A stretch of 39,627 nt of DNA from Acidobacteriota bacterium (lineage in GTDB: Bacteria; Acidobacteriota; Terriglobia; Bryobacterales; Bryobacteraceae): NCBI GenBank assembly GCA_025353165.1, contig JANXRE010000036.1, positions 1-39,627 of the forward strand, given 5' to 3'. Position 1 is the stretch's first letter. Each line of letters starts with the position of its first letter. The position numbers and the translations under genes were made by a program. A model generated the notes under the pieces. That model worked only from the letters and a program-made list of their open reading frames with translations, did not search any database and was not told where the DNA came from. This document shows positions 1 through 8,699 of the stretch, one piece after another.

Positions 1-1623
1 TTCCGGGCCCGAGACTCCGCCGCTTTTCCACCGCGCGGCGAGCATCGCGGTCATCATCGAGATATCGGGTCTCGCAGGGTCGTCTTCACCGCGACCACCG
101 GACTTGCCGGCGTCCTGGCTCAGACGGCAGATCGCATTCACGCCTTCCGCGAGTTCCACCCGCGCCCGGGCCGCCGAAACATCGACGATACGGCCGGTCA
201 CGGTGTCGCCCGCGCTGTGCTCCGCGATGTAGGTATCGGCCGAGGTCGGCTCGAGCTGTTTCATGCCGAGCCGCAGCCGGCGCCGCTCTTTGTCGATCTC
301 GAGAACCTGGGCCTTTACCGCCTGGCCTCCCTTCAGTACTTCGTTGGGGTGGTTGAGGCGCTTGTCCCGGCTGATATCGCCGATATGGATCATCCCTTCG
401 ATGCCGTCGCCCAGGTCGACAAACGCGCCGAACTTGGCCAGGCTCGTAATCGGCGCTTCGACCACGCTGCCCACCGGATGCTTCTTCTGGATTTCGTCCC
501 AAGGATCGCCCAGCGTCTGCTTAAGACCGAGCGCAATCCGCTTCTCGGCCGGATCCACTTTCAGTACGACCGCTTCCACGAGCTCGCCCGGCTTCACGAC
601 ATCGGCCGGCTTGCGCACCTTCCTGGACCACGACATCTCCGAGAGGTGAATCAGCCCGTCCAGGCCCGGTTCGAGTTCAATGAACGCGCCGAAGTCCGTC
701 ACTCTGACGACTGTGCCCTTCACCCGTTCGCCGACCTTATACTTCGTGGCGGCCAGCGACCATGGGTCGGGCAGCAATTGCTTCAAGCCGAGCGAGATCT
801 TCTTGGTGTCGCAATTGATCTTCAGGATCTTGACGTCCAGCTCGTCGCCGGCGTGAAGCACATCCCCGGGTTTGACCGCCCGGGACCAGGACATGTCGGA
901 GACGTGCAGCAGGCCATCGAATCCGCCGATATCGAGGAACGCGCCGAATTCGGTAATCGTGCGGGCGGTCGCCCGCACTACCTGTCCTTCGTGCAGGTGG
1001 GAGAACGCGTGATCGCGCGCCTTGTTGACTTCTTCCTCCAGCACCACCCGCCGGTCGACGACGAGGTCTTTCTTTTCCACGTCGAGCTTCGTGATCCTGC
1101 ACTGGATCTCCTGCCCGACGAGGCTTTCCATCTCGGCCACGTCCTTCGCGCCGCTCCGGGACGCGGGCATGAACGCCTTCGCGCCGACATCGACACGCAG
1201 CCCGCCCTTCACCAGTTCCAACACCACGCCGCCGATGTTGACCTTCTCGGCAAACGCGCGCTGAAGGGCGCTCCAGTCCTTCGGGCGCTCGACCCGGATG
1301 GTCGACAGGGAGTAGTAACCTTCATTGTCCAGGCTGGCCACGTTCACCGTGATCGTGTCGCCGGGCTTGAGGTCGGTAACTCCGGCCGCTTGCGCTTTTT
1401 CGAGCGTCAGCCGTCCTTCGGTCTTGCGGCCAATGTCGATGATGATGGAATCGTCCGTGAGGGTGATGACCCGGCCGATGACGTTTTCCGCGTACCGGTG
1501 CGTCTGTTCGAACTGGGACAGCATTTCGCCGAAGGAAGTTTCGGTGGCTTCCGCCGTCGACTCGGGGGCTTGTTCGGACACCTGAACCTCCGAGGGTGTA
1601 TCGAGAGAGTTGGGATGCGTCAT
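1..1623 (-). CDS. rpsA: 30S ribosomal protein S1, partial (3' end beyond the window)
   Basis: Ribosomal protein S1 binds mRNA on the small subunit and helps load structured or Shine-Dalgarno-poor messages. The frame is open from an ATG at 1623 to the window edge, giving 541 residues without a stop, so the C-terminus is missing. After an acidic N-terminal tail of about 35 residues, successive S1/OB-fold repeats can be read. Examples are ENVIGRV..DIGRKTEG, then GQVVRAT..FGAFLDIGGFDGLLHVSDMSW, then GTVVRVTDFGAFIELEPGLDGLIHLSEMSW, then FGAFVDLGDGIEGMIHIGDIS, and a more divergent last one (GDTVTGRIVDVSAARARVEL). Conserved linkers such as ISLGLKQL and IALGLKQT..DPW are typical of S1. No convincing Shine-Dalgarno precedes the ATG, as is often the case for rpsA. 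The gene diverges from the cyclase gene with 74 nt between starts. Confidence 0.95.
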   Translation of the reverse strand, partial: MTHPNSLDTPSEVQVSEQAPESTAEATETSFGEMLSQFEQTHRYAENVIGRVITLTDDSIIIDIGRKTEGRLTLEKAQAAGVTDLKPGDTITVNVASLDNEGYYSLSTIRVERPKDWSALQRAFAEKVNIGGVVLELVKGGLRVDVGAKAFMPASRSGAKDVAEMESLVGQEIQCRITKLDVEKKDLVVDRRVVLEEEVNKARDHAFSHLHEGQVVRATARTITEFGAFLDIGGFDGLLHVSDMSWSRAVKPGDVLHAGDELDVKILKINCDTKKISLGLKQLLPDPWSLAATKYKVGERVKGTVVRVTDFGAFIELEPGLDGLIHLSEMSWSRKVRKPADVVKPGELVEAVVLKVDPAEKRIALGLKQTLGDPWDEIQKKHPVGSVVEAPITSLAKFGAFVDLGDGIEGMIHIGDISRDKRLNHPNEVLKGGQAVKAQVLEIDKERRRLRLGMKQLEPTSADTYIAEHSAGDTVTGRIVDVSAARARVELAEGVNAICRLSQDAGKSGGRGEDDPARPDISMMTAMLAARWKSGGVSGPE

Positions 1624-1697
1624 GTAAAGCGAGTAGTGCCCTTATTGTGTCACAGGCGGGATGGTGAAGCGGGGTTACACTACTAAACGGCGGACCT

Positions 1698-2486
1698 ATG
1701 GCGACGATTCCGTTAGGCGGAGTGCGGATGATCGACTTGAGCGTGGCGATCGAGCACGACGCCCCCGGCGAACTTGCGCCGCCGAAGATCGAGTACACGG
1801 ACCACGCCGTCAGCGCCCGAGGCGTCGCGGCGGCGTTCGGGTGCCGGCCCGAGGATCTCGTGTATTCCCGTGGTCAAGGTTGGGCGGTCGAGGATCTTAC
1901 GGTCAACAGCCACACCGGCACGCATATCGACGCGCCTTACCACTACGGCGCAACCTCTGGCGGGACGCCCGCCAAGCGGATCGACGAGGTGCCGTTGGAG
2001 TGGTGCTTTGGCCCGGGCGTCGTCCTCGACATGCGGCACAAAAGCGACGGCGATCTCATTTCGGTTGTGGATGTGCAGTCGGTTCTTGACACCCTCGACT
2101 ACCGGCTGAGCCCCGGCGATATCGTGCTGATCCACACCGGGGCCTCGACGCGCTGGGGCACGAGGGAATATTTTCGACAGCCGGGCCTGGGCCGCGAAAG
2201 CACCCTCTGGCTGGTGGAGCGGGGAGTGCACGTCATCGGCATCGACGCGTGGACGCTGGACCGTCCGTTCGCTGCCATGGCCGCCGATTTCAAACGCACC
2301 GGCGACGGCCGCGTGTTGTGGCCGGCCCATTTCGCGGGCCTGACCAGCGAGTATTGCCAGATCGAGAAGTTGACCAACCTCGAACTGATCCCCAAGCCGT
2401 TCGGCTTTTACGTTTCGTGCCTGCCGGTGAAGATCAAAGGGGCGAGCGCGGGCTGGTGCCGCGCGGTCGCGCTGGTTCCGCGCTGA
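1698..2486 (+). CDS. Cyclase-family metal-dependent hydrolase (kynurenine formamidase-like)
   Basis: This 262-residue protein belongs to the putative cyclase family (PF04199), which contains the metal-dependent arylformamidase KynB and related amidohydrolases. The hallmark HTGTHIDAPYH (HxGTHxDxPxH) near residues 75-85 supplies metal ligands and the catalytic histidine. The DIVLIHTGAS and GIDAWTLDRP segments fit the rest of the fold. It is somewhat longer than KynB (about 210 residues) and no tryptophan-catabolism gene lies nearby, so the substrate is unknown. The ATG at 1698 sits behind GGCGGA, a reasonable ribosome-binding site. The stop is 2 nt before the ankyrin-repeat gene, so the two are probably co-transcribed. 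Confidence 0.85.
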   Translation: MATIPLGGVRMIDLSVAIEHDAPGELAPPKIEYTDHAVSARGVAAAFGCRPEDLVYSRGQGWAVEDLTVNSHTGTHIDAPYHYGATSGGTPAKRIDEVPLEWCFGPGVVLDMRHKSDGDLISVVDVQSVLDTLDYRLSPGDIVLIHTGASTRWGTREYFRQPGLGRESTLWLVERGVHVIGIDAWTLDRPFAAMAADFKRTGDGRVLWPAHFAGLTSEYCQIEKLTNLELIPKPFGFYVSCLPVKIKGASAGWCRAVALVPR

Positions 2487-2488
2487 TC

Positions 2489-3703
2489 ATGCGGCTCTTA
2501 CCACTGGTATTCGCCTTTCTGTTGTTCGACGCCGGCGACCTGCATGAGGCCGCCCGCGCGGGGGACGCGGCAAAAATCCGGCAGTTGCTCGCCGCCGGCG
2601 CTCCCGTGAACCAGCGAGATGCGCTCGGGGGCACGCCTTTGCACGATGCCGCATGGGCCGGAAGCGAGGCCGCGGTGGAGGCTTTGCTGGACGGCGGGGC
2701 AGACATCAACGCCCGTCATACCGAGGCCGGCTCCACCCCGCTGCACTATGCCGTAATTACGAACCACATCGAGATCGTGAAGCTGCTGCTGGCGAGGGGC
2801 GCCGATCTGCGAGCCGCGTACCGGTCGGGTTCCACGCCGCTGCACCTGGCCGCCAACCGGGGCTACGAACAGATCGCCGCCTTGCTGATCGAACACGGCG
2901 CGGAAGTGAACGCCCAGGATTCAACCGGGGCGACACCCCTCGACGAGGCAGCCTGGCGCGGGCAGGCGCGGATTGCGAAACTCCTGGTGGGCAAAGGGGC
3001 GAAGGTCAACACCGTCAATAAGGAATCCGGCGATACCCCGCTCCACGAGGCGGCTGTCAAGGGGCACTACGATGTCGTCGAGGTGCTGCTGGATGCGGGA
3101 GCCGATCCCAACGCGGCGGACAACGCCGGCGCGACGCCGCTCGACGAGGCGCTGCGCTTCAAGCACACCAAGCTGGTCGATCTGCTGATCGCGCGCGGCG
3201 CGAAACTGCGGGCCGCGGAAAACGGCGGTGCCCGGGCGCTGCACGATGCGGTCCTGCGCGGCCAGGTGGAAATCGTTCAGTTCGTTCTGGATAAATCGCC
3301 CGAAGCGATCGGTAACCGGTACGAGGGAGCGACGCTCCTCCACGATGCGGCATTGAAGGGGCAGAAGGAGATCGCGGAGTTGCTGCTCGCCAAAGGCGCG
3401 GACGTCGACGCCCGGAACACGATTGGCGCAACTCCCCTGCATGATGCCGCTTTAGCCGGGCACGCCGCCATCGCCGCCTTGCTGCTCGACCGGGGGGCGA
3501 AAATCGATGCCCGCGATTCGGACGCCGGGGACACGCCCCTTCACCGCGCCGCATCCTGGGGTCGCGTCGACGTAGTCCACCTTCTGTTGTCGCGCGGCGC
3601 TGACGCGGGCATTCGGAACAAGGCGGGCAAGACTCCGCTCGACCTGGCAATGGAGAACGGACAAACCGAAGCAATTGCGCTGTTGAACCATCGCCCGGCC
3701 TAA
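2489..3703 (+). CDS. Exported ankyrin-repeat protein (12 repeats)
   Basis: A 404-residue protein made almost entirely of ankyrin repeats, which form protein-binding surfaces. Residues 1-16 (MRLLPLVFAFLLFDAG) are a short hydrophobic signal-like segment, so it is probably exported. About twelve 33-residue repeats follow, each recognisable by a G-x-TPLH/D-x-A core (GGTPLHDAAW, GSTPLHYAVI, GSTPLHLAAN, GATPLDEAAW and so on to GKTPLDLAM). Repeats 8 and 9 have weaker cores (GARALHDAVL, GATLLHDAAL). The same frame is open upstream into the cyclase gene, but the ATG at 2489, 2 nt after the cyclase stop, is the only start that gives the signal sequence. No catalytic domain is visible, and its partner is unknown. 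Confidence 0.88.
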   Translation: MRLLPLVFAFLLFDAGDLHEAARAGDAAKIRQLLAAGAPVNQRDALGGTPLHDAAWAGSEAAVEALLDGGADINARHTEAGSTPLHYAVITNHIEIVKLLLARGADLRAAYRSGSTPLHLAANRGYEQIAALLIEHGAEVNAQDSTGATPLDEAAWRGQARIAKLLVGKGAKVNTVNKESGDTPLHEAAVKGHYDVVEVLLDAGADPNAADNAGATPLDEALRFKHTKLVDLLIARGAKLRAAENGGARALHDAVLRGQVEIVQFVLDKSPEAIGNRYEGATLLHDAALKGQKEIAELLLAKGADVDARNTIGATPLHDAALAGHAAIAALLLDRGAKIDARDSDAGDTPLHRAASWGRVDVVHLLLSRGADAGIRNKAGKTPLDLAMENGQTEAIALLNHRPA

Positions 3704-3743
3704 AGCCCGGCCGCTCTTGAGCCGATCACATCAGTAGGACTCA

Positions 3744-4409
3744 ATGGCGAAGACTCGAATCGTGATGGCGGACAGTCAGGCGCTTTTCCGCGAGGGAATC
3801 CGGGTCATCCTCTCCGCCGAGGCCGACATCGAAGTGGTCGGAGAGGCATCCAACGGAGGCGATGCAATCGCTAGGTCCGCGGAATTGCAGCCGGATCTTG
3901 TCCTGATGGATATCGCGATGCCCGGGATCAGTTGCTTCGAGGCGACCCGCCAGATCCGGAAAGCCCGGCCCGACACAAAAGTGATTCTCCTCACCATGTA
4001 CGAGGATGAGGAATATCTTATTGAAGGCATGGACGCCGGCGCCGGCGCATACGTTCTCAAGGATAGCCCCTCCGCGCAACTGGTCGGCGCCATCCGCGAT
4101 GTCTGCCGGGGAGGCAGCTATGTCAGTCCGCGGATGCTCAGCCGGTTCGTGGATCATTTTCGTTCCCGGACGTTTTCGCCGGCGGGCCTGCCGCGCTCCG
4201 GCGTCCTGACGGCGCGGGAACGCGAGGTGCTGAAGATGCTGGCGGAAGGCGACTCGGTCAAGGAGATCGCCTGCCACTTCGATCTGAGCGTCAAGACCGT
4301 GGAGGCCCACAAGTTCAACCTGATGCGGAAGCTGGACATCCACAACAAGGCTCAGCTCGTACAGTACGCCATCCAAAAACGAGTCATCCAGATCGCCGTG
4401 CTGCCGTGA
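3744..4409 (+). CDS. NarL/FixJ-type response regulator (receiver + LuxR HTH), orphan
   Basis: A 221-residue two-component response regulator and probable DNA-binding transcription factor. The N-terminal receiver has the phospho-acceptor Asp56 in LVLMDIAMP, Thr84 and Lys106 (YVLKD). The usual acidic pair near the N-terminus is reduced to a single Asp10 (MADSQALF, where DD or DE is typical). The C-terminal LuxR/GerE helix-turn-helix covers about residues 153-210 (LTAREREVLKMLAEG..KEIA..LSVKTVEAHKFNLMRKL). The ATG at 3744 follows AGGA with normal spacing. No histidine kinase lies next to it, so the partner is encoded elsewhere. Confidence 0.92.
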   Translation: MAKTRIVMADSQALFREGIRVILSAEADIEVVGEASNGGDAIARSAELQPDLVLMDIAMPGISCFEATRQIRKARPDTKVILLTMYEDEEYLIEGMDAGAGAYVLKDSPSAQLVGAIRDVCRGGSYVSPRMLSRFVDHFRSRTFSPAGLPRSGVLTAREREVLKMLAEGDSVKEIACHFDLSVKTVEAHKFNLMRKLDIHNKAQLVQYAIQKRVIQIAVLP

Positions 4410-4904
4410 CGGAACTTCCGCCCCGCCTTATTCGTAAATTCTGGTAGTGACTGCGCAGACCGCGAATCGGTAGCACGCCCTCGACAGCATACGTGCGGCC
4501 AAGAAGCTGCTCGGGATATACCTCCTTGTGGCGGTGGGCTATTCCGGCGATGGGCCTGGCCGTATATTGACCCGCATCCGACAGGCGTGTTGAACTTCAC
4601 GCCCGGGATTATCCACGCTTTCCGCAGGCCGGCGTTTTTTATGATGGCGGGCTTCTTCGGCGATAGTCATGATGCTAAGACTGGACACGGAACCATCCTT
4701 CTGTCCGGCGCCCGATCCTGGCCGTGGAAGAAGACTTCGGCAGCGCTCATGCGCGTCCGCGTGCTGGACGGCAGGCTCGAAGCGGTGACGGCGTGGAACC
4801 GGCTCTCTCGAGCGCCGGCCAGACCACGCCCCGTCTCGATCTCGATTTGCCGTGATGTTCGATGCCGGCCGTGGTACGGTAGGGAAGAAAAGGCGAAGCA
4901 GTCA
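4410..4904 (+). other. 495-bp gap without a recognisable gene
   Basis: This stretch lies between the response regulator and the helicase. The helicase frame stays open back to 4587, but the upstream residues (MLNFTPGIIHAFRRP...) resemble nothing I know and precede a much better start at 4905. No tRNA, terminator or repeat stood out. It probably holds the helicase promoter; I could not place -10 or -35 boxes with confidence. Confidence 0.5.
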
Positions 4905-7265
4905 ATGAACCTATCCCTCGGTTTTCCCGATCCGGCCCAGGAGCGCATGATCGCCCGGCGCAGCGGGCTCGAAGGCGCAATCGCCCGGTTCGAGCAGGGG
5001 ATGGCCAATCCGGACTCACCCATACGAGCGATTCGCCGCCAGCCTGCCCGCGAGGGAGAATTCGCAGACATGCCGTCCGCCGTCGCCGATCCCCTGAAGC
5101 AGGTGCTGGAAAAGAGGGGAATCGCACGCCTGTACACCCACCAGGCGGACGCGTTTCAACTCGCGACCACCGGCAAGAACGTGGTGGTGGTGACGCCGAC
5201 CGCCAGCGGGAAAACCCTGTGCTATAACCTACCGGTGCTGAACCGTCTGATCCAGGATCCCGGCGCCCGCGCCATGTACCTGTTCCCCACCAAGGCGCTG
5301 GCCGAAGATCAACTGCACGAGTTCCAGGGCATCGTCGATGCCATGGGTTCGGAAATCCGGGCCTTCACCTACGACGGCGACACTCCGCAGGATGCCCGCA
5401 AGGCTATCCGGGAACGCGCCAACGTCGTCCTGACCAATCCGGACATGCTCCACAGCGGCATCCTGCCGCACCACACGAAGTGGGCCAAAGCCTTTGAGAA
5501 CCTGCAGTACTTCATCATCGACGAATTGCATTACTACCGCGGCGTGTACGGCAGCCATCTCGGCAACCTGATCCGCCGGCTGAAGCGCGTCTGCGAGTTT
5601 TACGGATCGAAGCCGCAGTTCCTCTGCTCGTCCGCGACCATCGCGAACCCGAAGGAATTGGCGGAGGCGCTCACCGGCGAGGAGTTCGAGATCGTGGAGC
5701 GCAACGGCGCTCCCGCGGGCGAGAAATTCATCGTCTTCTGCAATCCGCCGGTGGTGAACCGGCAGCTCGGCATCCGCCGCAGCTACATTCACGAAGCGCG
5801 GCGGATTGCGACGGACTTCCTGGACCACGGACAGCAGACCCTCGTCTTCTGCAACAACCGGCTGGCGACGGAAGTCCTCATCACTTACCTAAAGGATTCG
5901 TGCAAGCGGGGCGCGATCCCACCCGACGCGGTGCGCGGCTATCGCGGCGGTTATCTGCCCCGGGAGCGCCGCGAAATCGAGCGCAAACTGCGGGACGGCG
6001 ATATCCGCGCCGTGGTCGCGACGAACGCGCTGGAACTGGGCATCGATATCGGCTCGCTGGACGCCGTGGTGATGGCGGGGTATCCGGGGACCATCGCTTC
6101 GACGTGGCAGCGGGCGGGCCGTGCCGGCCGGCGTCAGAGCGCGAGCATCGCCGTGATGGTCGCCTCGAGCGCGCCGCTCGATCAATACATCGTCGAGCAT
6201 CCGGATTACTTCTTCGGCCTGCCGCCCGAGCACGCCTACATCAACCCCGACAATCTCGAAATCCTGCTGAATCATTTGCGCTGCGCGGCGTTTGAACTGC
6301 CGGTCCGCGACGGCGAGAAGTTCGGGCCGCACGAAACCCGCGAGTTGTGCGAATTCCTCGGCGATCAGAAACTCCTGCATCACTCCGGCGGCGCGTGGCA
6401 CTGGACGTCGGACACCTATCCCGCCGATGCGGTCAGCCTGCGGTCGGTCACCAGCGATAACTTCGTGGTGATCGATACCACCGGCGATCACCGCATCATC
6501 GGCGAAGTTTCGTTTCCGGCGGCTTTGACCACGCTTCACGAAAAGGCGATCTACCTGCACGAAGCGCGGCAGTTCCAGGTGGAGAAATTCGACTACGACG
6601 GCCGTAAAGCGTACGTCCGCCAGGTGGACTGCGATTACTACACTGACGCGATCGAGTACACGCAGGTGAAGCAACTGGAGACGTTCGAGGAAGCCCCGCT
6701 GAACGGCGCGGCCTCCGCGCACGGGGAAGTCCGCGTCAACCGGCAAGTGGTGGGGTTCAAGAAGATCAAGTTCTACACGCAGGAGAACGTTGGGGCGGGC
6801 CATCTTTCGATCCCCGAGCAGGAAATGCAAACCACGTCATTCTGGCTGCATTTCCCTGAGCCGTTCCTGGCGCGCTTCTCGGATTTGGCGCCCACGGAAG
6901 TCCAGAACGGGATCGTCGGATTGGGTAACGTCTTGCGCACGATCGCCGCGTTGCTGCTGATGTGCGACCCCCGCGACCTCGGCGTCGCGATCACGGAAGA
7001 TATTTCGCGCGGGGTGACGGCGTTCGAGCCGAACCTGTACCTGTACGACAACTATCCCGGAGGAATCGGACAGAGCCAGCCTCTCTTCCGGATCCGCGGG
7101 AAGTTGCTCGAAGGAGCGCGGCGAGTACTCGCCGATTGTCCTTGCGACGACGGCTGCCCGAGCTGCGTCGGTCCCGCGGGCGAAGTCGGCCAGGGCGGCA
7201 AGAAAGTAGCGGGCCGAATTCTCGCCGAGCTATGTGAGAACGGCGACCTGGCGGGGCAAGCGTAG
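4905..7265 (+). CDS. DEAD/DEAH-box helicase with DUF1998 domain (MrfA/YprA-like)
   Basis: A 786-residue superfamily 2 helicase with the architecture of Bacillus MrfA (YprA) and yeast Hrq1, ATP-driven 3'-5' helicases involved in DNA-damage repair. Visible motifs are LYTHQ at 76-80, Walker A TPTASGKT at 97-104, motif II DELH (in IIDELHYYRG), motif III SSAT, TNALELGIDIG and motif VI QRAGRAGRR. The C-terminal DUF1998 region ends in a four-cysteine cluster (C..CPCDDGCPSCVGP), matching the metal-binding site of MrfA. The longer upstream frame is discounted: ATG 4905 follows a purine-rich GGGAAGAAAAGGCGAAG tract and starts the conserved part. The 3' end overlaps the convergent TPR gene by 36 nt. The DNA-repair role is inferred from family. 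Confidence 0.9.
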   Translation: MNLSLGFPDPAQERMIARRSGLEGAIARFEQGMANPDSPIRAIRRQPAREGEFADMPSAVADPLKQVLEKRGIARLYTHQADAFQLATTGKNVVVVTPTASGKTLCYNLPVLNRLIQDPGARAMYLFPTKALAEDQLHEFQGIVDAMGSEIRAFTYDGDTPQDARKAIRERANVVLTNPDMLHSGILPHHTKWAKAFENLQYFIIDELHYYRGVYGSHLGNLIRRLKRVCEFYGSKPQFLCSSATIANPKELAEALTGEEFEIVERNGAPAGEKFIVFCNPPVVNRQLGIRRSYIHEARRIATDFLDHGQQTLVFCNNRLATEVLITYLKDSCKRGAIPPDAVRGYRGGYLPRERREIERKLRDGDIRAVVATNALELGIDIGSLDAVVMAGYPGTIASTWQRAGRAGRRQSASIAVMVASSAPLDQYIVEHPDYFFGLPPEHAYINPDNLEILLNHLRCAAFELPVRDGEKFGPHETRELCEFLGDQKLLHHSGGAWHWTSDTYPADAVSLRSVTSDNFVVIDTTGDHRIIGEVSFPAALTTLHEKAIYLHEARQFQVEKFDYDGRKAYVRQVDCDYYTDAIEYTQVKQLETFEEAPLNGAASAHGEVRVNRQVVGFKKIKFYTQENVGAGHLSIPEQEMQTTSFWLHFPEPFLARFSDLAPTEVQNGIVGLGNVLRTIAALLLMCDPRDLGVAITEDISRGVTAFEPNLYLYDNYPGGIGQSQPLFRIRGKLLEGARRVLADCPCDDGCPSCVGPAGEVGQGGKKVAGRILAELCENGDLAGQA

Positions 7266-8648
7266 AGCGGCGATTGCCCGCCGATACCTTTCGCTTCCGT
7301 GCAAAGGCTCGAAGGCCCGCAACGACGGCACGCAGGCCAACCACATCGACCGTTCCTCGACCGCCTCTTCCAGGCTCGCGAGCGCCGATTCCAACTCTCC
7401 GATCGAGGCGCTGGCCATGGCGCGCGCCACGGGCGGAACATAACGGGTTCGGCCTAAGACGAGCAGCTCGTTTCGGGAGCGCCGCGCCGACTCGGGCTGT
7501 CCCGCGCAGGCATAGGCGTAAGTCAATACCGCAAGCGCCAGCGCGTCGTGAGGCCGCAGCTCATTGGCGCGCCCGGCGGAATCGATGGCGCGGTCCGCCA
7601 TCTCCCGGTCGGCATAGAGCAACCCCAAAGCTACATGAGCCGGTTGAAATTTGTCGTCCAGGCAGGAGGCGAGCTGATAATTGTACAGCGCGTCATCGTA
7701 GTGGGACGAGAGATGGCAAGCAAACCCCATTGCCATGTGCGCAACCAGAGACGCCGGCGACGCCTGTTGGCCGCGCCGCGCTTCGTGGATCGCGCGTTCC
7801 GAACGCCCGGCCAGCGCCGAATACAACGCATACCAGAGCCTCGGAGCCGGATCGAGGGGATTCGACTGAATCGCCCGGCGAAGGATGGGCTCCGCCTCAT
7901 TCCACTCCCAGTCGTAAGCCGCCCGCACAAAGCCCAATACGGCGTTTGCCTCCGGGAGGGCCGGCCGCAGCAGGATCGCCTGCCCGGCGCGCTCCCGCGC
8001 CCGGGGCATGCCGTTGCGAGCGGGCATCATCCCCAGCGCGCTCCCGAGAACCCAGGCGGTCCCGAGCCCCGAGTAGGCCCCGATGCAATCGGCATCCTCC
8101 TCCAGCGCCCACGAAAAACAGGAGAGAGCCTCCGAGACGCCTTCCGCGGTCCACTTGGTCAGGCTGTGCCGGCCGCGCGCAAAGAAGCTGAAGGCCTGCT
8201 GGTTTCGGATCGGATGCAGATGCGGGATATCCAACGAGCCCGAGACCAGGTCGTCGGTCAGGGAATTCCGATTCGAGAACGTGGGAACGTAGCATCCCTT
8301 TCGGAACCGGATTAGAACGCGGTCGGCTTGTCCCTCCGATTCGTAATAAAGATCCAGCTTGAGGCGCAGCCGCCGTGCCTCCACCCGGACGATCGAGTCG
8401 ATCCTGGGATCGAACGAATCCTGCCGGTTGAAAACCTCGACGCCCAGGAGATACTCCTTGAGCTTATCTTCCTGTCCGGCTAGCGTTTGATCGACCACGA
8501 AGGCGAGAAACCGGCTGATGCGGGGCGATCGAGCAAAGGTCTTGCTTTCCAGAATACGCTGAAGCTCCGCGCGGACGGCCGCGGGCTCGACGGGCGCCGC
8601 CGCCAAGGTAACTCTCGTCATCCTGTCCGGTTCGTAGCGGATTGCCAA
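7230..8648 (-). CDS. CadC-like N-terminal domain with TPR repeats
   Basis: A 472-residue protein of a type expanded in Acidobacteria. Residues 20-130 carry a conserved module (LQRILESKTFARSPRISRFL..., SIVRVEARRLRLKL, RFRKGCYVPTF) found as an N-terminal part of adenylate-cyclase-like and TolB/TPR regulators. Residues 150-460 are alanine-rich helical tetratricopeptide repeats (for example ALSCFSWALEEDADCIGAYSGLG, and LALAVLTYAYACAGQPESARRSRNELL). The listed start is a TTG preceded by AGGGAAG; an ATG at 8621, nine residues in, preceded by GGACAGG, is an equally fair choice. No transmembrane segment or catalytic domain was seen. Role: probably protein-protein interaction or regulation, not assignable further. 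It is convergent with, and overlaps, the helicase gene. Confidence 0.75.
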   Translation of the reverse strand: MAIRYEPDRMTRVTLAAAPVEPAAVRAELQRILESKTFARSPRISRFLAFVVDQTLAGQEDKLKEYLLGVEVFNRQDSFDPRIDSIVRVEARRLRLKLDLYYESEGQADRVLIRFRKGCYVPTFSNRNSLTDDLVSGSLDIPHLHPIRNQQAFSFFARGRHSLTKWTAEGVSEALSCFSWALEEDADCIGAYSGLGTAWVLGSALGMMPARNGMPRARERAGQAILLRPALPEANAVLGFVRAAYDWEWNEAEPILRRAIQSNPLDPAPRLWYALYSALAGRSERAIHEARRGQQASPASLVAHMAMGFACHLSSHYDDALYNYQLASCLDDKFQPAHVALGLLYADREMADRAIDSAGRANELRPHDALALAVLTYAYACAGQPESARRSRNELLVLGRTRYVPPVARAMASASIGELESALASLEEAVEERSMWLACVPSLRAFEPLHGSERYRRAIAALRLPRQVAVLT

Positions 8649-8699
8649 AGCTTCCCTAAGTCAACTAATGGATGGACCCATTTCAAGCCACTAAGTTTC

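Noticed and set aside
217-1686. 489-codon plus-strand open frame across rpsA
   Set aside because: It is the antisense of ribosomal protein S1; the minus strand shows clear S1 repeats while this product resembles nothing and has a composition typical of GC-rich shadow frames.
4618-4650. Possible terminator (GC-rich stretch then six T's)
   Set aside because: GGCCGGCGTTTTTT has a T run but no adequate stem could be drawn before it.
4587-4904. N-terminal extension of the helicase
   Set aside because: 106 extra residues without any similarity, and a good ribosome-binding site precedes ATG 4905.
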